Positions 1 through 5,836 of a DNA stretch of 6,159 nt are shown in pieces. Source of the stretch: Paracoccaceae bacterium (lineage in GTDB: Bacteria > Pseudomonadota > Alphaproteobacteria > Rhodobacterales > Rhodobacteraceae); assembly GCA_003565055.1 (NCBI GenBank), contig PXDM01000529.1:1-6159 (forward strand), given 5' to 3'. Both the position numbers and the translations under genes were made by a program. The first letter of the stretch is position 1. Each line of letters begins with the position of its first letter. The notes under the pieces were generated by a model. It saw only the letters and a list, made by a program, of their open reading frames with translations. It did no database searches and was not told the origin of the DNA.

Positions 1-950
1 ATAAACGCATCAATGATCGCATAGCGATGCCACCCCGTGGACCCAGCGACAAGATCTACGCGGGAAATCAGATGCCACACGGGTGTCTTCATTACGAAGA
101 AATGCAGAATGAAAAGACCGGCGAAAAACCCGACCCAGATCTTGGTGCGGTGGTCGCGCACAATGAAGATCGCTGCACCAAACACCGCTGCCATTAGCGC
201 CAGGAGCGGCGTGCTTGACCCCGTCGATGCGATGATTAGCAACCCGGCGGCAGTTCCAATGACCACTAAAACGCGAGATTGCCCCTCCCCCTTCCACAGC
301 ATCCACATAAGCGGTAGCAGAGCCGACCAATACGTACCCGCAATGATCGGATGCGCAAATGGCCCTTGGCAGCGGAGCACGCCATCGCGCATCCATGTAT
401 TTTCGCGGACCCCGCCAAATACGTGAAACATATTGTATTGAGTCAACCATTCGTACACAAACGCTGCGGCCATTGGGACACTGATGACGACCGCCGCTTT
501 GGCAAGGACCAATAGCTCGTCCCACTGCCGAATCAGAAATCGACCGGCAAAATAGGTAAGGATGATATTGTAGGCCCAACCCGCCCGATTCACCACTACA
601 TCAAACGTCCCGTAGTGGATTGTCATGATCGTAAATCCGGATACCACCCAGAGGATGATCGCTGAGTCGAGGCGATTCCAGGTAATCCCCCGCCACTCTT
701 GGCGAAAGAGAACGCGAACAAGGTAAGCAAGAAGGAGCATCCGGAAGAGTGTGAAATCCGCGCCCGCAACCACCAGGCGCTGAGCTACCGGCAATGTCGT
801 CAACGCGAGAAGGAGCGGTACCAGCGCATAGCGACGGGGGGTCCACAGCACTGCCACCATCAGTATCACCGTGACGGCAAGAGCGAGCGGATGCAGCAGC
901 GTTTGGCCGTAATAGTCAGCGAAGCCCTGGAATCGTTCTACTTGGTCCAC
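1..950 (-). CDS. O-antigen ligase/polymerase-type (Wzy/WaaL-fold) membrane protein, 3' end outside window
   Basis: This frame was translated by hand; it is open for 316 codons and runs off the left edge without a stop. It is strongly hydrophobic, with roughly nine or ten membrane segments (about residues 20-37, 42-58, 66-82, 95-111, 125-140, 147-166, 200-218, 226-243, 246-264 and 270-286). Residues 182-201 carry the O-antigen ligase family pattern, an Arg-rich stretch followed by RCQGPFAHP; STGSS follows at 242-246. GSTGWHRY at 303-310 resembles the conserved part of the large periplasmic loop (PF04932-like). Family members transfer or polymerise undecaprenyl-linked glycans in the periplasm. 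The GTG at 948-950 is chosen because an in-frame TAA lies directly before it (951-953) and the next methionine (residue 31) is inside the first membrane helix; no good Shine-Dalgarno is visible. Polymerase and ligase cannot be told apart here, but the glycosyltransferase context favours a polymerase. Confidence 0.85.
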   Translation of the reverse strand, partial: MDQVERFQGFADYYGQTLLHPLALAVTVILMVAVLWTPRRYALVPLLLALTTLPVAQRLVVAGADFTLFRMLLLAYLVRVLFRQEWRGITWNRLDSAIILWVVSGFTIMTIHYGTFDVVVNRAGWAYNIILTYFAGRFLIRQWDELLVLAKAAVVISVPMAAAFVYEWLTQYNMFHVFGGVRENTWMRDGVLRCQGPFAHPIIAGTYWSALLPLMWMLWKGEGQSRVLVVIGTAAGLLIIASTGSSTPLLALMAAVFGAAIFIVRDHRTKIWVGFFAGLFILHFFVMKTPVWHLISRVDLVAGSTGWHRYAIIDAF

Positions 951-1085
951 TTACTTAACTCGACACAACGTCGGCGGAATCCGCCAAAACGCGGCTTGAT
1001 GATTCGTACACTGGAAAAGACATTTCAGCCGAAACTGCCTTGGCAAGAAACTGGTACGTGCATACGCCGCCTTCTGAGCTTGCCA

Positions 1086-2207
1086 CTAGTAGCCACCGGC
1101 GAGAAGCAGCGATTCAAGGCCATGCAATCGCTCCGTGCCGACCTTTGACCAGTCGAAGGCTGTCACGGTGCGTTGAGATCGCTCACCCCATTGTTGCCGC
1201 ATCTCAGCCGAGTCATGGAGGGAAAGGAGCGCTGCCAGAAGCCCGTCTGGGCTCCCGGGGTCGACCACCCAGGCGGCATCCCGCATGCGCCCAGCACCCA
1301 TGGGCGACGCCAGAACCGGCAATCCATGGATCGCGGCCTCGTAAGTGACAAGCGGATCGCCTTCCTCGAGGGAAGGCAGCACGAACACGTCTGAGGTCGC
1401 AAATTGCGTCGCAACATCGTCTACAAACCCGACCAGCTCTACCCGACCCGAAGACAGAATGGATGCAAATCGTTCACCAATCACCGGTTCGATTCGACCC
1501 ACGATACGGAGCTGCGCCGTCGACGGCATCCGTGGCCAAAGCTCCAGGATGCGGTGGATACCCTTGCGAACACACGCGTAGCCGCAGAAAAGAAAGACTA
1601 CCTTATTCTGCTGGTGCGATCTCGCCAACGGGGGAAGCACAGGGGGAACATCAATGCCGTAACTGGTGCGTATCATGCCAGCGGCGATGGGAAGCCCCTC
1701 GAGTGCAGTCTCGACGCCTGGGCTCGGCGCAAAGATCGCGGTCGCCAGCGACAGCTTCTCCTCTTCTTCGCGTATCCGGGCCTCTGTAATTTCGTGTTGC
1801 GCTGGCGCCCCGAATTCGGCATACGCTCTTTCGAGGATCACCTTGGCGGACTTCATCCGGGTGTTGATGCCTTCGAGAACGATGGGGATGGATCGGCGGT
1901 GAATCTCCCTGTGGATATGAAGCGAGGCAGTAGGCCAGAGGTACGCCACGTCTTCATCGGCGAGAGTCCGCAAGTACCAGTTTTCGAGGACCTTCGTCAG
2001 CGGCCCTCTCACCAACGGGTACGGAATTCTGCTGAACGGGGCGTACAACAAGGATCTGACTGGCAGGTCCGCTCGAGGGATACGCATGCGATTCACAAAC
2101 ACATCTATCGTGGCGCCCGCTTCGTTCATCCCTCTCACAATGTTGAGGCACGTCTGGCTCGGACCCACCCCGTCGCAAGCCATTGGCAGGAGTGTACGAA
2201 TTCGCAT
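1086..2207 (-). CDS. Glycosyltransferase family 4 (GT-B fold)
   Basis: This 373-residue protein is predicted to transfer a sugar from a nucleotide donor to a lipid-linked oligosaccharide in the cytoplasm. The N-terminal half is the divergent acceptor domain (MRIRTLLPMACDGVGPS at the start). The C-terminal donor domain begins near residue 203 with FLFCGYACVRKGIHRIL (205-221), containing the RKG signature. It continues with VELVGFVDD (256-264) and then EEGDPLVTYEAAIHGLPV (281-298), where E282 and E290 form the retaining-GT EX7E motif. A very acidic helix at 144-152 precedes the interdomain link APSPGV (160-165), as in many GT4 enzymes. The ATG at 2205-2207 is preferred over a TTG at 2298-2300: GGAGG lies 10 nt upstream of the ATG, and the extra 31 residues do not look like a GT4 N-terminus. 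It lies 131 bp after the GT2 gene stop and 135 bp before the polymerase start. Sugar specificity cannot be read from the sequence. Confidence 0.9.
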   Translation of the reverse strand: MRIRTLLPMACDGVGPSQTCLNIVRGMNEAGATIDVFVNRMRIPRADLPVRSLLYAPFSRIPYPLVRGPLTKVLENWYLRTLADEDVAYLWPTASLHIHREIHRRSIPIVLEGINTRMKSAKVILERAYAEFGAPAQHEITEARIREEEEKLSLATAIFAPSPGVETALEGLPIAAGMIRTSYGIDVPPVLPPLARSHQQNKVVFLFCGYACVRKGIHRILELWPRMPSTAQLRIVGRIEPVIGERFASILSSGRVELVGFVDDVATQFATSDVFVLPSLEEGDPLVTYEAAIHGLPVLASPMGAGRMRDAAWVVDPGSPDGLLAALLSLHDSAEMRQQWGERSQRTVTAFDWSKVGTERLHGLESLLLAGGY

Positions 2208-2217
2208 ATCAAAACTG

Positions 2218-2222
2218 CCTCC
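2218..2222 (-). promoter_or_regulatory. Shine-Dalgarno site deciding the GT4 start
   Basis: The minus strand reads GGAGG here, followed by a 10-nt spacer and the ATG at 2205-2207. It is among the clearest ribosome-binding sequences in the window and supports the 373-residue form of the GT4 protein over the longer TTG-initiated frame. Confidence 0.65.
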
Positions 2223-2338
2223 AACCGTAGACGCCTCTGAGGCACGGATAGCAAAGCCCCAGGAGTCGCCCGGCCAACAGCGCCCCCTCTGTGTAGGCAA
2301 AGTGTCTTGGCAGCGACAATATCGCCCTTACCAATCCT

Positions 2339-3286
2339 TCAGCCGAAGCCGTTTTCCCATTCGGCGCGCCGCGCCCAGACCTTTGCCCAGATGTCAGCCT
2401 GGAGCGCAAACTGGTCGGACCTCTTGAGCCACGCGTTTGCGCCATAGCCGATGCGGCGCGACAACGGCCAGAGACGGAACAGCCAAAGCCCTGCGCGCCG
2501 CGACCGCGCAGGAAAATGGCGCTTGATCAGTTCCATCTTCGCCTGCAACAGGCGTACCAGCTTGTCTGCCCGCACCGCCTGACTTGCCCCGCCGTAGTGG
2601 ACGATCGTCGCATCCGGTGTCACCATCGGCCGCGCGCCAAATTGGCGGGCACGCAGGCACATATCGACCTCCTCACCATACATGATGAAGGCCGGATCGA
2701 ACCCGCCCAGATGATCCCAGAAATCGCGGCGGATCAAGAAAAAGCAACCGGTAACGATATCGACCTCGCGTACGCTGTCGCGGGGCCAGTCGCCGTAGTA
2801 TTCGGAATTGAACAGGGCCGAGCGACGGAACACCCCGTTCAACCCCGTCACGCGACACAGCACCGACCACAGCGTCATGCGTGCGAAGCACGACGTCGGG
2901 TTCAGCGTGCGATCGGCGTAAAGAGTCCGCCCGCCCCATATCCGCGCGGCAGGTTGCGCTTGCGCGAAATGCAGCAGCCGGTCGATCGCGCGGTCAAGCA
3001 CGATCGTATCGGGGTTCAGCAGCAAGACCCAAGGCGCGCGGCTGTGCGCAAGCGCGATGTCATGGGCGGGGCCGAAGCCATGGTTGGTGTTTTCGCGGAT
3101 CAGGCGAACATCGGGGTGAGCCTGCGCAATGGCGTTGGCGGACCCATCCTCCGAGGCATTGTCGACCACCACGATCTCATGTGGCGTGCGGGTTTCGGTC
3201 TTGGCCGAGGCGATGGCCGCGAGCGTCATGTCGCGGGTGTTGTAGCTGATGATGATGATTGCCAGATCGGGCACACCGGCGGTCAT
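2339..3286 (-). CDS. Glycosyltransferase family 2, rhamnosyltransferase (WbbL)-like
   Basis: This 315-residue GT-A-fold enzyme is complete. The nucleotide-binding start IIISYN (10-15) is followed by VVVDNASEDGS (39-49), NHGFGPAHD (68-76) and the metal/donor-binding segment LLLNPDT (88-94), where NPD replaces a canonical DxD. Next come VTGCFFLIRRDFW (178-190), FDPAFIMYGEEVDMCLR (196-212) with the acidic EEVD site that usually holds the catalytic base, and HYGGAS (230-235). This order is characteristic of the dTDP-rhamnosyltransferase-like GT2 branch, although the actual sugar is not certain. The C-terminal part (about 250-305) is rich in Arg and Trp and may lie on the inner membrane surface. 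The start ATG overlaps the TGA of the preceding GT2 gene by 4 bp (ATGA, 3283-3286), implying translational coupling and joint function. Confidence 0.92.
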   Translation of the reverse strand: MTAGVPDLAIIIISYNTRDMTLAAIASAKTETRTPHEIVVVDNASEDGSANAIAQAHPDVRLIRENTNHGFGPAHDIALAHSRAPWVLLLNPDTIVLDRAIDRLLHFAQAQPAARIWGGRTLYADRTLNPTSCFARMTLWSVLCRVTGLNGVFRRSALFNSEYYGDWPRDSVREVDIVTGCFFLIRRDFWDHLGGFDPAFIMYGEEVDMCLRARQFGARPMVTPDATIVHYGGASQAVRADKLVRLLQAKMELIKRHFPARSRRAGLWLFRLWPLSRRIGYGANAWLKRSDQFALQADIWAKVWARRAEWENGFG

Positions 3287-4200
3287 TTAGCGGCCTCGCC
3301 ACTGCGCCAGCTTTCGGCAAGCGCACGCCGGTCCCCGCCAAAGGCGATGTAAAGCATCCGGCGCGTCCGGTGCAACCGGATACGCACCAGCGTCCCGAAG
3401 GCCAGCAGTCGCGCGCGCAGCCCCTCCACCCGGGAACTGCGCACGATCAGCGGGATGTCCATCATGGGCGAGGCCGCAATGGCAAGCGCCCGAAGAATCC
3501 AGCGCAAGTGCCCGGCCGGGCTGCGCACAAACTCGTATTCATGCGCCACTTGCCTGTCCCATTTCCGCCCTAGTTCGGCAAAGCTGCGACGCGCCGGGGT
3601 GGCTATACGCATCTCTGGCACGAATTGATGTGCCATACCTAGTGCATGGGCGCGCTGGCCCCAGTCGCGGTCTTCGGCCAACTCCAGCCCACCGAAGCCG
3701 CCGACGGATTCAAACGTCGCGCGCCGCATGGCCAGATTGCACGTGGCCGCGAAATGATCGCGTTTGATATACAGATGCTGACGGTAGCCGAAGATGGATT
3801 CATAGGCCTCCAGCGCGTCCCACCGCAAGCCGCGCCGGGCGATGAAAATCTCACCGCCGATGACCGGGGCCGCGGCGGGTTTTGCAAAGTGCCGCGCGAT
3901 GGCGGCGACCCAACCCGGATCTGCAATGCAGTCGCAATCGGTGAAGGCCAGGATCGCGCCGCGCGCCACAGCCACGCCTTCGTTGCGCGCAGGCCCGGGG
4001 CCAGGGGTCTGCGTGGACACTGTCCGCAGACCGGGGCGAGCGGTGATCTCGGCGGGCAGTGGGGCTCGCGAGCCGTTGTCGGAAACAATGATTTCAAAAC
4101 GTACATTGCCCGCATCCTGTGCATCCAGGCTTTGCAGCAACCGAGCCAGGGCCACGGGTTGGTTCAGATGCGGGATAACAACGCTGATATCGGGTTTCAT
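3283..4200 (-). CDS. Glycosyltransferase family 2
   Basis: This 305-residue protein has an inverting GT-A-type catalytic domain over about residues 4-215. Visible motifs are SVVIPHLNQ (6-14), IIVSDNGS (37-44), GPGPARNEG (67-75), TDCDC (87-91) with the D88/D90 metal-binding DxD, NLAMRR (155-160), GGFGGLELAEDRDW (167-180) with E176/D177 as the likely catalytic acidic pair, and the conserved basic helix FAELGRKWDRQ (207-217). The tail from about 232 has hydrophobic and Arg-rich helices suited to peripheral membrane attachment. It probably adds one sugar of the repeat unit to a lipid-linked intermediate; donor and linkage are unknown. The ATG at 4198-4200 lies only 12 nt after the methyltransferase stop, without a strong Shine-Dalgarno, and the gene ends in a 4-bp overlap with the next GT2 gene, so the three appear co-translated. 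Confidence 0.92.
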   Translation of the reverse strand: MKPDISVVIPHLNQPVALARLLQSLDAQDAGNVRFEIIVSDNGSRAPLPAEITARPGLRTVSTQTPGPGPARNEGVAVARGAILAFTDCDCIADPGWVAAIARHFAKPAAAPVIGGEIFIARRGLRWDALEAYESIFGYRQHLYIKRDHFAATCNLAMRRATFESVGGFGGLELAEDRDWGQRAHALGMAHQFVPEMRIATPARRSFAELGRKWDRQVAHEYEFVRSPAGHLRWILRALAIAASPMMDIPLIVRSSRVEGLRARLLAFGTLVRIRLHRTRRMLYIAFGGDRRALAESWRSGEAAK

Positions 4201-4212
4201 CTGCCCAGCGGA

Positions 4213-5013
4213 TCAGGCGGCAGGTTTGCGACCAATGGGCAGCTTTTCCAGAGGGTTGAGGTGCAGCGCTGCCGCCCGCGCGGAATCGGTGCCATACGCG
4301 TCGAATAGCGCGGCATCGAACCCCACGGCGCGCATCCTACTCAGGAAATCCTCGCGGTCATAGAGGCGCACATGGTCCCACTGGCCAAAGCGGCGGTCCT
4401 GTTCAACAGGGTCGTTAAGGGCCGGATCTTCCTCGGTGCCCTTTCCATCCAGAGCGAAGGGGGTCAGCAGCAGCGCTCGCCCGCCGGGCCTCAGTATGCG
4501 AAGCAATTCAGCGAGTGCCTTGCGATCGTCCGGGATATGCTCCAGCACATGGCTACAGATGACCACGTCGAAACTCTCGTCGGGAAAGGGAGCTGCCGTC
4601 AGATCGGCCGGGCGAATGCCTTCGATATGTCGATAGCGCACCGCGTCGAAGTCAGTGGCAAAATACTCCACCTTGGGCTGGCGTTTGAGCCATAGGTACA
4701 ACCCGAACTCTGGTGCGACATGCAGCACGCGCAGGGACGACTTGCCCAAATCGGCCTCGATCGAAAGATAAAACATAATCAGCCGCGTGCGATCGACCCC
4801 ATGGCAGACGGGGCAGCGATCGCCCTCTCGCCTTATTCCGCCAACCACCTGCCGTAAATCCAGCACCTCCGCTCCCCCGCCATGCGCGCGGAATTCGCGC
4901 ACATCGCTCAGACAAAGAACGCACCGGTGCCTTGCACCATAAAAAAGCACTTTACGCAACCCGAAGCGGACGGGTTGCGGCAACAGATTGGTCAGTTCGC
5001 GTATATGGGCCAT
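4213..5013 (-). CDS. Class I SAM-dependent methyltransferase with N-terminal Cys4 module
   Basis: Numbered from the ATG at 5011-5013 (266 residues). Two cysteine pairs, C31-x2-C34 and C67-P-V-C70, precede a VDRTR segment; this resembles the zinc-ribbon head of polysaccharide-locus methyltransferases that read CPxCGSxxRHR. The Rossmann domain follows. LHVAPE (about 97-102) is in the motif I place, as in that subfamily, instead of a glycine-rich loop. Acidic residues D121/D123 (FATDFD) would contact the SAM ribose. FDVVICSHVLEHIPDD (148-163) is the post-motif region, LLRILRPGGRALLLTPF (170-186) gives later motifs, and WDHVRLY (212-218) is typical of sugar and small-molecule methyltransferases. 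Likely role: O- or N-methylation of a glycan residue, or chain capping; the substrate is unproven. The ATG is preferred over an in-frame TTG at 5050-5052 because AAAAGAG sits 8 nt upstream and the next residues read like a real N-terminus. It is 12 nt from the downstream GT2 gene. Confidence 0.88.
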   Translation of the reverse strand: MAHIRELTNLLPQPVRFGLRKVLFYGARHRCVLCLSDVREFRAHGGGAEVLDLRQVVGGIRREGDRCPVCHGVDRTRLIMFYLSIEADLGKSSLRVLHVAPEFGLYLWLKRQPKVEYFATDFDAVRYRHIEGIRPADLTAAPFPDESFDVVICSHVLEHIPDDRKALAELLRILRPGGRALLLTPFALDGKGTEEDPALNDPVEQDRRFGQWDHVRLYDREDFLSRMRAVGFDAALFDAYGTDSARAAALHLNPLEKLPIGRKPAA

Positions 5014-5323
5014 GGTGTTTGCTCTTTTCGCCTTGGTCTGCAGATGGCCCAATCGGCATGCTCGAAATGGCGCGCAGGACGGTTAAACACTACTTTTACG
5101 CTGGCAAGCGAGCAGTCGCTGTGTCGAGGCGTAACAAGGAACTACACTATGTTGTGGCGCCTTGACTCCCGCACCGCTTGGTCCCTGAACCGCCGCGCAA
5201 TGCTCAATGCGCCAGCCGCCGTATCGGCCGACTTTAGACGCGCAACCACACCAACCATCAGCCCGCCCCCCGTTCTTCATATCCGCGTGCTCTCTCCTTC
5301 CGTGGGATTTTCGAACGCGTTCT
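5014..5323 (-). other. 310-bp gap without a convincing gene, upstream of the methyltransferase
   Basis: No recognised gene lies here, though the flanking genes are tightly packed. On the minus strand a 38-codon frame (5142-5258, start ATG at 5256-5258) encodes a protein-like basic segment beginning MVGVVARLKSADTAAGALS and then ARRFRDQAVRESRRHNIV before a TAG. It could be the start of a lost membrane or flippase-type gene, but this is a guess. A second frame (5083-5280, 65 residues) has AAGGAG 13 nt before its ATG, but its product is Cys-, Gly- and Trp-rich and unlike a normal protein. A perfect palindrome follows the pssE stop. No convincing promoter or T-tract terminator was found. The stretch may be leader sequence or a decayed gene at a cassette junction. 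Confidence 0.5.
5313..5322. repeat. 10-bp perfect palindrome after the pssE stop
   Basis: The sequence GAACGCGTTC is a perfect palindrome lying immediately beyond the TAA of the pssE-like gene (5324-5326). It has no loop, and on the minus strand it is followed by GAAAA, not a T-run, so it is not a normal intrinsic terminator. It might be a protein-binding site or a chance palindrome. Confidence 0.35.
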
Positions 5324-5836
5324 TTATGAGGCATTCTCATTCATGGTCCCATATAAAATAAACTTCCGAACCGTTTCGATCAACAGCGGACTCGCATACT
5401 GGGCCAACTGCTGACGCTCGCCTCCCAAACCCAACAGCGCCGATTCCACAACCGTCGGAAGTTCGGCTTCGTCCATCGCCACATAGACACCCGGCCTATT
5501 CCGGAATTTCTCAGCGGTTGCCATTTGGTGATCATTGCGGTGCTCATTCAGCGCGACGCGCCGTGGCATAATCACGACCGGCTTTCCCGCGACAAGCGCC
5601 GAGATGATCGAACCCATACCCGCATGGGCGATGACGAGATCCGCCCCAGCAAACTTCTGATTGAACTCCTCGGGACTGAGGAAATTCTGCCACGCCATCC
5701 AGCTCGGCACGTAGCCCTGAGGACCCGATTCGGCGATCTGGGCGAACGCCTCCACCCGGCGCTGTCCACACCACCCATCGACCGCACGGATCAACCTATC
5801 GAACGGCAACTGCGTTCCAACGGTCACGAATATCAT
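5324..5836 (-). CDS. pssE: PssE/Cps14G-like (Alg13-type) glycosyltransferase catalytic subunit
   Basis: This complete 170-residue protein matches the usual length of PssE/EpsF/Cps14G proteins, which correspond to the C-terminal, donor-binding half of a GT28-type GT-B enzyme. Visible motifs are FVTVGTQLPFDRL (3-15), DLVIAHAGMGSI (66-77) with the nucleotide-binding HAGMGS, KPVVIMPR (85-92) and NEHRNDHQ (97-104), which contacts the donor. There is no membrane segment, as expected for a soluble subunit recruited by an Alg14-like anchor. Known relatives add the second sugar (glucuronate in rhizobial PssDE, galactose in pneumococcal Cps14FG) to a lipid-linked primer; the sugar here is not known. 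Its ATG overlaps the TGA of the pssD-like gene by 4 bp (5833-5836), so stoichiometric coupled translation is likely. A G-rich stretch at about 5847-5850 may help initiation. Confidence 0.92.
   Translation of the reverse strand: MIFVTVGTQLPFDRLIRAVDGWCGQRRVEAFAQIAESGPQGYVPSWMAWQNFLSPEEFNQKFAGADLVIAHAGMGSIISALVAGKPVVIMPRRVALNEHRNDHQMATAEKFRNRPGVYVAMDEAELPTVVESALLGLGGERQQLAQYASPLLIETVRKFILYGTMNENAS

Noticed and set aside
10..579. Long minus-strand frame of 189 codons
   Set aside because: It is a shadow in another frame of the polymerase gene; the product is rich in Arg, Ser and Cys without family motifs, while the overlapping frame gives clear membrane helices and ligase motifs.
973..985. Inverted repeat GGCGG-AAT-CCGCC as a terminator
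   Set aside because: On the transcribed minus strand the T-run precedes the stem instead of following it, and on the plus strand the stem is followed by A residues, so it is not an intrinsic terminator in either direction.
699..1148. Plus-strand frame of 149 codons
   Set aside because: It is antisense to the polymerase N-terminus, the spacer and the GT4 C-terminus. Its product is highly charged with no recognisable domain.
1404..2240. Plus-strand frame of 278 codons
   Set aside because: It is antisense across nearly all of the GT4 gene; its length reflects few stop codons in GC-rich DNA, and the translation has no motif.
2233..2243. Inverted repeat GCCTC-T-GAGGC upstream of the GT4 gene
   Set aside because: The arms are only 5 bp with a one-base centre, which cannot form a proper hairpin loop and is likely to occur by chance.
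2208..2300. TTG-initiated N-terminal extension of the GT4 protein
   Set aside because: The extra 31 residues have no GT4-like character, and the downstream ATG has a good GGAGG site.
2516..3352. Plus-strand frame of 278 codons
   Set aside because: It is antisense to the WbbL-like GT2 gene, whose frame has complete, ordered GT2 motifs; the product is His/Arg/Gln-rich, as is typical of shadow frames.
5083..5280. 65-codon minus-strand frame in the gap with AAGGAG upstream
   Set aside because: The spacing to the ATG is long (13 nt), and the product is Gly/Cys/Trp-rich and unlike a folded protein; it is mentioned only in the gap description.
4882..5361. Plus-strand frame of 159 codons spanning the 310-bp gap
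   Set aside because: Part of it is antisense to the methyltransferase N-terminus and the pssE C-terminus, and no domain or plausible start signal is visible.
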